Assembly: GCA_033220425.1 (NCBI GenBank)
Contig: CM065647.1
Span: forward strand, 2,604,001 to 2,668,000
Origin: Lepraria neglecta
Taxonomy: Eukaryota; Ascomycota; Lecanoromycetes; Lecanorales; Stereocaulaceae
Direction of reading: 5' to 3'
Length of the DNA: 64,000 nt
This document shows, one piece after another, positions 58,149 to 64,000 of this stretch (position 1 is its first letter; each line of letters starts with the position of its first letter). Both the position numbers and the translations under genes were made by a program. The notes beneath the pieces were generated by a model. The model worked only from the letters and a program-made list of their open reading frames with translations, was not told where the DNA came from and made no database searches.

Positions 58149-58699
58149 TTGTAGTAATATATCCTTTATATATAGTAGCGAAAGGAGTATCACAATACGC
58201 TATAGGATACATCCCTGCGTCGCGCTAAGGACAAATTAAGAAGGCTGATAGCAAGGGCTCAACCCTTCCCGCCTCCAGGAATCGTCCCTGAGAGACAGCG
58301 ATTGTCAGCATCGATCAACCTACCACCTAACTACACTCATTGACGCATCAGCTAGCTATCTAAGGTCAAGGTTCAGCAGACTTCATTCGAGTTTTGTCGA
58401 CAGAATTGGCGCTTGCAATGGCGCAGAAACAAATGCTCGTTTGACCGCTTTCGGCCATTCTGCAAGGGTCCTTCCCGTGATTCTCGTCAACTACTTCACT
58501 CGCCAAGCTGGCTGTCCCCAAGCGCCTTCAATTGTTCGCCCTTTCCTTCTTCCTCTTCATCGGCATTGCCCTCGTCCTGGCTCCTCCTTCTCGCTTCGCC
58601 TCAAGGGTGTCTGCTATCTTTGAGCAACTCGTCCCCTACAGCGCCAAAACAAATCTACGACCGACTATCTCCTCGACTAGGCCGCTCACCACCTCAACA
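58149..58699. other. Intergenic, 5' flank of the M3 peptidase
   Basis: The peptidase frame is open upstream to 58532 without an ATG and reads a hydrophobic stretch (ALSFFLFIGIALVLAPPS); this could be coding only if a near-cognate start were used. No other gene seen. Confidence 0.45.
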
Positions 58700-60906
58700 A
58701 TGGCGCCTCAAGCCTTCAAGAAGCCGCCACAGGCTCCGCCGCTTTTCACTGGCACTCCTCGATCCATTTTAGAGGCCACGAAGCGGCTTCTCGAGAAGTC
58801 AAGAAGTATCGAGGACAAGGTCGTGGCAGAAGTCAAACCACAAGATGCAGATTTCCAGAATGTCATGTTGCCGATGGCTACCGACGAGAACGAAGGAGGC
58901 CTCGAGACTCATATCATCGGTTTCTACCAATCAGTCTCGACTGACCAGGAACTACGAGATGCTTCGACGGAAGCGGAGAAATTGATGGATGACTTTTCCA
59001 TTGAGTCATCTATGCGTGAGGATGTCTACCAGCTGGTGGAGGCGGTTCTTGAGAAAGGGGAGAAATTGGGCCCTGAATCTCAAAGGCTGCTGGAGAAGAC
59101 ACACAAGGACTACATCCGCAATGGGCTTGGCTTACCTGCAGGGCCGAAGAGGGATCGATACAAGGAGATCAAGAAACGTCTCAGCCAGCTGTCTATCATC
59201 TTCTCGAAGAACTTGAATGAGGAGGTTGGGGGGATTTGGTTCACTCCGGAAGAGCTAGAGGGTGTGCCCAAGGATGTGGTGTCGTTGTTTGCCAAGGGCG
59301 AGGGTGAGAATGCTGGGAAGTTAAGGATGACCTTCAAATATCCGGACGTGATCCCTACGACCAAGTATGCCAAGAACATAGCAACAAGGAAGAAAGCGTA
59401 CATCGAAAACGAGAACAAGCTACCTCAAAACATACCAATTTTCAGAGAAGTCATATTGTTGCGGGATGAAGCTGCTCGTCTGTTGGGCTATCCGAATCAT
59501 GCCACATTCATTATCGAAGACAAGATGGCCAAGACCCCTAAGATCGTTGATGACTTCCTCAGCGGCTTGAGAACGCGTCTGACAAAAGGAGGGGAGTCCG
59601 AACGGAAATCCCTTACACAGATGAAGGAGCAAGAAGTCAAGTCCAGGGGGCAGGATTTCGATGGTCGCTATTTTCTCTGGGACCATCGCTATTACGATCG
59701 GTTGATGCTCGAGAAAGACTACTCTCTTGATCAAGAGAAGCTCGCTGAATGGTTCCCATTGGAGACTTCCATCCGTGGTATGCTCACAATCTTCGAGACA
59801 CTGTTTGGCATGACATTTGTCGAAGTCGTAGGTGATGACCGCTCCGCCATCTCTCCATCAGGCAAAGGCGATGACATAGTTTGGCACCCAGACGTACAAG
59901 TCTTCAGTGTTTGGGATTCCGAGGATCAAGGTAGCGGTTTCGTTGGCTACCTCTACCTAGACCTTCATCCTCGCCCAGGCAAATATGGCCACGCTGCTAA
60001 TTTCAACCTCCAACCTGGCTTCATCCAACCGAACGGAACACGGCGCTATCCCGTGACAGCACTTGTCTGCAACTTCTCAAAGCCCACACCCAAGAAACCC
60101 AGTCTTCTCAAACACACCGAAGTCACTACTCTGTTCCACGAGCTCGGGCACGGTATCCATGACCTGGTATCTAAGACCCACTACTCCCGCTTCCACGGCA
60201 CAAACGTTGTCCGGGACTTCGTCGAGGCTCCCTCCCAGATGCTTGAGAATTGGTGTTGGACTCCATCCCAACTCAAGGCGCTTAGCCACCATTATTCCTT
60301 CCTCTCCCCCGAGTACGAACAGGCATGGCGCGAGCAAGCTGGCAAAGACGAACCGAAACCTGAGACCCAATTACCAGATAAGATGATCTCGGATCTCATC
60401 AAAACAAAGCATGTCAATGACGCACTGTTCAACCTCCGACAACTGCACTTTGGCATCTTTGACATGACGATCCACGAGCCCAAGAGCCATGCTGAAGTTG
60501 AATCATTCAAATTTACGGAAATGTACAACAAACTCAACTACGACATCTGCCACCTAGACTCGCCAGCCCAAATAGGCGGAGACTACGATTGGGGTAAGCT
60601 CTCTTTCCACTTCCCTTCACAAAAACCATTAACGTTGTTTCCACAGGTCACGGTCAAACTACTTTCGGTCATCTCCTCGGAGGCTACGATGCAGGCTACT
60701 ACGGCTACCTCTTCAGCCAGGTCTACAGCACAGACATGTTCTACACCGTCTTCAAGAAAGATCCCATGAACCCAAAGGAAGGACGAAGGTACCGGCATTT
60801 GGTGCTCGAGAAGGGAGGAAGCCAGGATGAGATGGAGACGTTGAAGAGCTTCTTGGGAAGAGAACCGAACGGGGATGCTTTCTACAAAGATCTGGGTCTG
60901 GCGTAA
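58700..60906 (+). CDS. M3-family metallopeptidase, saccharolysin/thimet oligopeptidase type, 717 aa
   Basis: Two exons, 58700-60593 and 60647-60906; the join gives [23 protein letters not shown] 58700 lies in a good context (CAACAATGG). The zinc site is [13 protein letters not shown] with HELGH at residues 480-484; the third ligand Glu is in [17 protein letters not shown]. Other family blocks: [51 protein letters not shown] and [15 protein letters not shown]. Length equals yeast Prd1 (712 aa). It degrades peptides of up to about 17 residues in the cytosol or mitochondrial intermembrane space. The neighbours do not suggest a special role. Confidence 0.95.
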
Positions 60907-61321
60907 ATTCTTGAAAGGAGGAACCTTGCATGAAACCTACGATAGAGACGTGAGCCAAGAATGGATGATTTCAGTGGGTAAAGACTCGACTCTGTTCTGA
61001 CGCAGACCTTGAGGTTTAACCCTAAAATTGCATAATCATTGCTCAAGCTCAACTAGATGATGCAACTTGAAGAAAGGATGTGAGCCGCTGAGATTCAAAT
61101 CAATGAGATCTATGTAGCCTTGAGAACTTGCTATTCCATGCTCGTGACAGAACATCAATGGCGGGTCTGTGGTTCGAATGTGGGCCAGAAAGAACTGGCA
61201 GAAATCAGAAGATGCGGCAATTGACCCTAACAATTTCTCATTATGTACTCAAGTGGGAGGGAGCATCGTCGCCCAGAAAAGCTTTTTCCGATGCAACATC
61301 AAAGATATTCATTGCCGTTTC
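60907..61321. other. Intergenic, no gene seen
   Basis: 3' flanks of the peptidase and of the convergent decayed gene. Confidence 0.5.
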
Positions 61322-62399
61322 TCATTCGTCTGGTAAAACGGTATCTTCACCGCCGCGTCTCTCTTCCTTGAAGACATCATTAGGTACGAACTCCACGCTC
61401 TCATCATCCATCTCCTCTTCATCAACCTGATCATCTTCAAAAATCATCTTCTCCTCCTCACTCTTGCCATAAACACTGTCCTGGAAATCTATAAGCTTCA
61501 ACTCACCATACGCAACCTCTGGCTCTTTCTTCGACAAAACAAACCCTTCTTCAACCGAATGGTACGATACTGAATAGCCAACACCTGTTCCCCAGCGCCT
61601 TAGAAAGAACTGCGTGCACTCCGTTCCCTAGTGGCACGGGCTTCTATCTCTACGCTCGCGGATTGTGGCGCACTTGTCATACCATAAGAAGCTACTTGAG
61701 TGGCCACATCCGTTGGAACCTTTGCTTGCAAGCCGGGCTCTGTTTTCTGCGTTTCCGAATACTCGCGTTCGCCGTCTAGACATGTTTTAATGCCGACGAT
61801 AAAGTATCTTCTGCCCTTGTTACGCGCTAGCCTTTATGCTTCTCAAGTACCTGCATCAAAGCCTCTCGATGCTGCTGCAACGTCTCGGTCTTCACTTACG
61901 GGCTCTTAAACGTTTTAGCTGAAGATACTTCGTCATCGAGCGTCAGGGCTAGGATATCAGCTATCTTTGCTTTGACGATCTTGTTCTTTACGACGGATAG
62001 TACGCTTGAGACATTCGAGTCGACTATTTCGATTGTTTCGTCTTGGAGCGCTGGACGCAGGTCTTTTGGTGCGTATTCGTGCGTGGGGTGTTTGATATCT
62101 GCGACGACGCGGCCTAAGAGTAGAGGCGCTACAAAGGAGGATGGGAGCCGGTCTGTGAGTACGAAGCTGGGTTTTTCGAATCTCATGCTCGGTTCCTTTT
62201 CTGGGTTTTGGATATGGAATGAGGGCCAGTGTCTTGTATGAGACCCCACATTCGCGGTCTTGAGCTTTAAGATAATGGTGGCGCCTAACCCTAAGCTTGG
62301 AAAGCGCAAATCTAGGCCCCAGAACTCGCCTTCTGGGGGGCTCACGGGCTTAGAGATAAACTTTAAAGGGAAAGCACCGGCAAAGGTCCGTGACCACAT
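61322..62399 (-). pseudogene. Decayed gene of unrecognised family, head-to-head with the CHAT gene
   Basis: From ATG 62399 the frame reads 167 codons (MWSRTFAGAFPLKFISK, FWGLDLRFPSLGLG, SFHIQNPEKEPSMRFEKPSF, IVDSNVSSVLSVVKNKIVKA) to TAA at 61896; the GTAAGT at that stop could instead be an intron donor. Coding character resumes beyond it in other frames: RRYFIVGIKTCLDGE, then after further breaks SKKEPEVAYGELKLIDFQDS and an acidic tail ending at 61322. At least one TAG and two frame changes lie between. The alternating beta-strand look and total size (about 330-350 codons) are compatible with a gasdermin-like pore-former, which in fungi is often encoded beside its protease, but no motif proves it. 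Only the fragments as they stand are described. Confidence 0.4.
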
Positions 62400-62646
62400 C
62401 TTGCTGCCTATATGAACCTCTCGGCCGAGACGGCATACGCGTGTTCGAGTTTGTGCGCTCCAAAAAGGTAACAGAAAGCCCCCGGCTGGTGTTTCGCTCA
62501 GAGTAAAGTCTTAAGCAAGCGGGAATCTGGCTTGTGATAGCGTTATGCCTGCTCTGAGTCAAGCGTATTCGTCCCCATCGTCGAAAACAGCTGAAGAGTT
62601 GAGACGATGAATCCACTGTATGTTTTGCATCACATCATAAGCCCCT

Positions 62647-64000
62647 ATGAGACACATCTTTCGCATTCGAGAGCTCCGGGTTATCCGTGATGGTGTCTGG
62701 GAGGTGGAGACAGACTTTGCTGGGGAGCTGAACCGCTGTGAACGTAAGTTTTCGCCCTCCGTTTTCGACTACCGGTAATATTAATTCAGAGTAGTTCAAG
62801 ATCCCTTCACTGTTAATCAATCCTTGGGCGAGGACCATCTGCGGTGGCTTCTTGGGCAGCATTCTACGCGCTACCCATATAATTCGAACAAGGCTCAGTC
62901 TATAAGGGTAGAGATAGAAGAGTATGGTCAGTCCTTATTCTTGCAGTTGGATATTCTGTCGATTCTTTTAGAGCAGAGGAAGTGGTTGGGTCCTCTTCTC
63001 GTTGAAGTCTTTGACGGCCATGACGACTCCACTATCCACAGATTACACTGGGAGGGTCTCGAAGCAATAAGCGAATGCTATGATGACTTGTAGCCTTTGA
63101 CCGTGAGAAGACGCAGCAGAGGACCTCAAGGTCGGACGCCTCCTGCTCACGATGTACCAGCGAGGCCTACCTTCAACATCCTCTTGGTCATCTCCAGACC
63201 AGCAGGGAAGGAGGACATCGATCCCGAGCCTAGGCTCACGCTCTATCATGAGCATCATCAGAAGCCTTCCTGAAGACGACCGCCGTAACACCAATTTTGA
63301 GATTGCAAGACCTAGTACTTAGACTACATTTGAGTCCTGTATGCGAGAAAGATCGCAAATTTGGTGGGCGCGTGGGGGTCAGGGCCCATGGTTCGACGCT
63401 GTACATTTCGATACGCACGGAACAATCGAGAACGGCATTGCCTACTTACTCTTTCTTTCAAGCTTGGGGGAAAACATCCTCGCACAGTCTGCTGACGTTG
63501 TGATTCGGGTGCTTGCAAGATATAAAGTTCCTTTTGTGTTCTTAAACGCTTGTGAGTCAGCTGTGGTTTCTGAAAATAAGATGTCAAATCTCGCCAAGAT
63601 CCTGATCGGAGCTGTCATTTCAGAGGTACTTGCAATGAGCTTCAAGTTTACCAGCAGTGCTGCAAAGACCTTCATCCAAAACTTCTACCATTATTACCTT
63701 AGATCTCGCCATCGAAGTGTTACGGATATAGTATTCTTCACCCGAAGTCTATTGAGACGCCATCAACATCGAGCCGGTCTATTTGGGTTTCAGGTTCAAC
63801 TTCCAGACTACCTTGTCCCAGTGCATTACCTGGCGCGGAGAGAGGAGTCCTACCTACTGCATGACAAATCCGAAGGGATCTCTTCTGAAGTTCTTGATAT
63901 ACTGCCTCTTGTAGAGGGTGATCAGGCGGGCAGTCCGCTTATCACTGGCAGAGAGCAAGATATATTAGAAATTGAATGGCGTCTACTCCGGCGGTCAGAC
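62647..64000 (+). pseudogene. Decayed CHAT (caspase-like) protease gene, cut by the window edge; probable CHAT-STAND protein
   Basis: Begins ATG 62647 (MRHIFRIRELRVIRDGVWEV), the usual start of fungal and bacterial CHAT proteins, then PFTVNQSLGEDHLRWLLGQH. Stops in this frame: TAA 62776, TAA 62782, TAG 63091. Near 63200-63290 the frame shifts by one, after ILLVISRPAGKEDI. The catalytic part is in the second frame, which has TAG 63320 and is then open to the window end: WFDAVHFDTHG with the catalytic His (63404-63418), VFLNACESA with the Cys (codon TGT 63551-63553), then VLAMSFKFTSSAA, typical of CHAT. The last residues, GREQDILEIEWRLLRRSD, resemble the segment just before a P-loop in NLR-like fusions. 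CHAT proteases cleave partner proteins in cell-death systems. Confidence 0.75.

Noticed and set aside
1-64000. CRISPR array, rRNA operon or bacterial-type operon
   Set aside because: No regular short repeats with spacers and no rRNA sequence; the gene structure is eukaryotic throughout.

Overview
The window reads as genomic DNA of a filamentous ascomycete (Pezizomycotina). The evidence is short introns of about 45-75 nt with GT(A/R)AGT donors and CTRAY branch sites, a mitochondrial class 2 dihydroorotate dehydrogenase, a FOL1-type folate fusion gene, HET, F-box and LIM/STAND-type accessory genes, and premature stops of the kind left by repeat-induced point mutation (RIP). No species can be named from the sequence alone. 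Genes lie on both strands and nearly all contain introns; exon joins below were worked out by eye from frame, splice signals and family motifs.

0-7 kb: a C2H2 zinc-finger factor, dihydroorotate dehydrogenase (pyrimidine synthesis), and a protein joining a fungal STAND-type N-terminus to LIM zinc fingers. 7-15.6 kb is an accessory stretch: a broken SGNH/GDSL esterase, a relic of a Rossmann-fold gene, two related F-box-like genes and a broken HET gene. 15.7-24.2 kb: a GMC oxidoreductase, a SAM methyltransferase, a nitronate monooxygenase, and the folate enzyme FOL1 (aldolase/HPPK/DHPS) divergent from the monooxygenase. 24.2-29 kb is gene-poor, with one decayed multi-exon gene and a diverged repeat pair. 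29-47.3 kb is a mostly housekeeping block: a secreted cysteine-containing protein, an F-box protein, a secreted SurE-like phosphatase with a GC-AG intron, mitochondrial ribosomal protein bS21, an RBM25-like splicing factor, a GPI-type cell-surface protein, an HD-domain 5'-nucleotidase whose 3' end has been tandemly duplicated, HAUS6 of the augmin complex, and an eight-exon RecQ helicase.

47.5-54.4 kb is an island of mobile DNA: a ~6.7-kb element with ~250-bp inverted ends, ~300-bp internal direct repeats, a nested Fot1/pogo-type element with a stop-riddled transposase, a second stop-riddled gene, one intact unrecognised 279-codon frame, a tRNA-like stretch and an adjoining 165-bp foldback element. 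54.6-60.9 kb: a cytochrome P450, an FtsJ-like methyltransferase with a damaged 3' end, and a thimet oligopeptidase-type M3 peptidase.

60.9-64 kb holds the most interesting pair: a decayed minus-strand gene of unrecognised family lying head-to-head with a decayed CHAT (caspase-like) protease gene that runs off the window just where an NLR-type P-loop would be expected. Fungal gasdermins are known to sit next to genes for their activating proteases, so this may be the relic of a pore-former/protease cell-death module; that reading is inference. Across five decayed genes, 20 of 20 clear premature stops are TAA or TAG and none TGA, which fits RIP.
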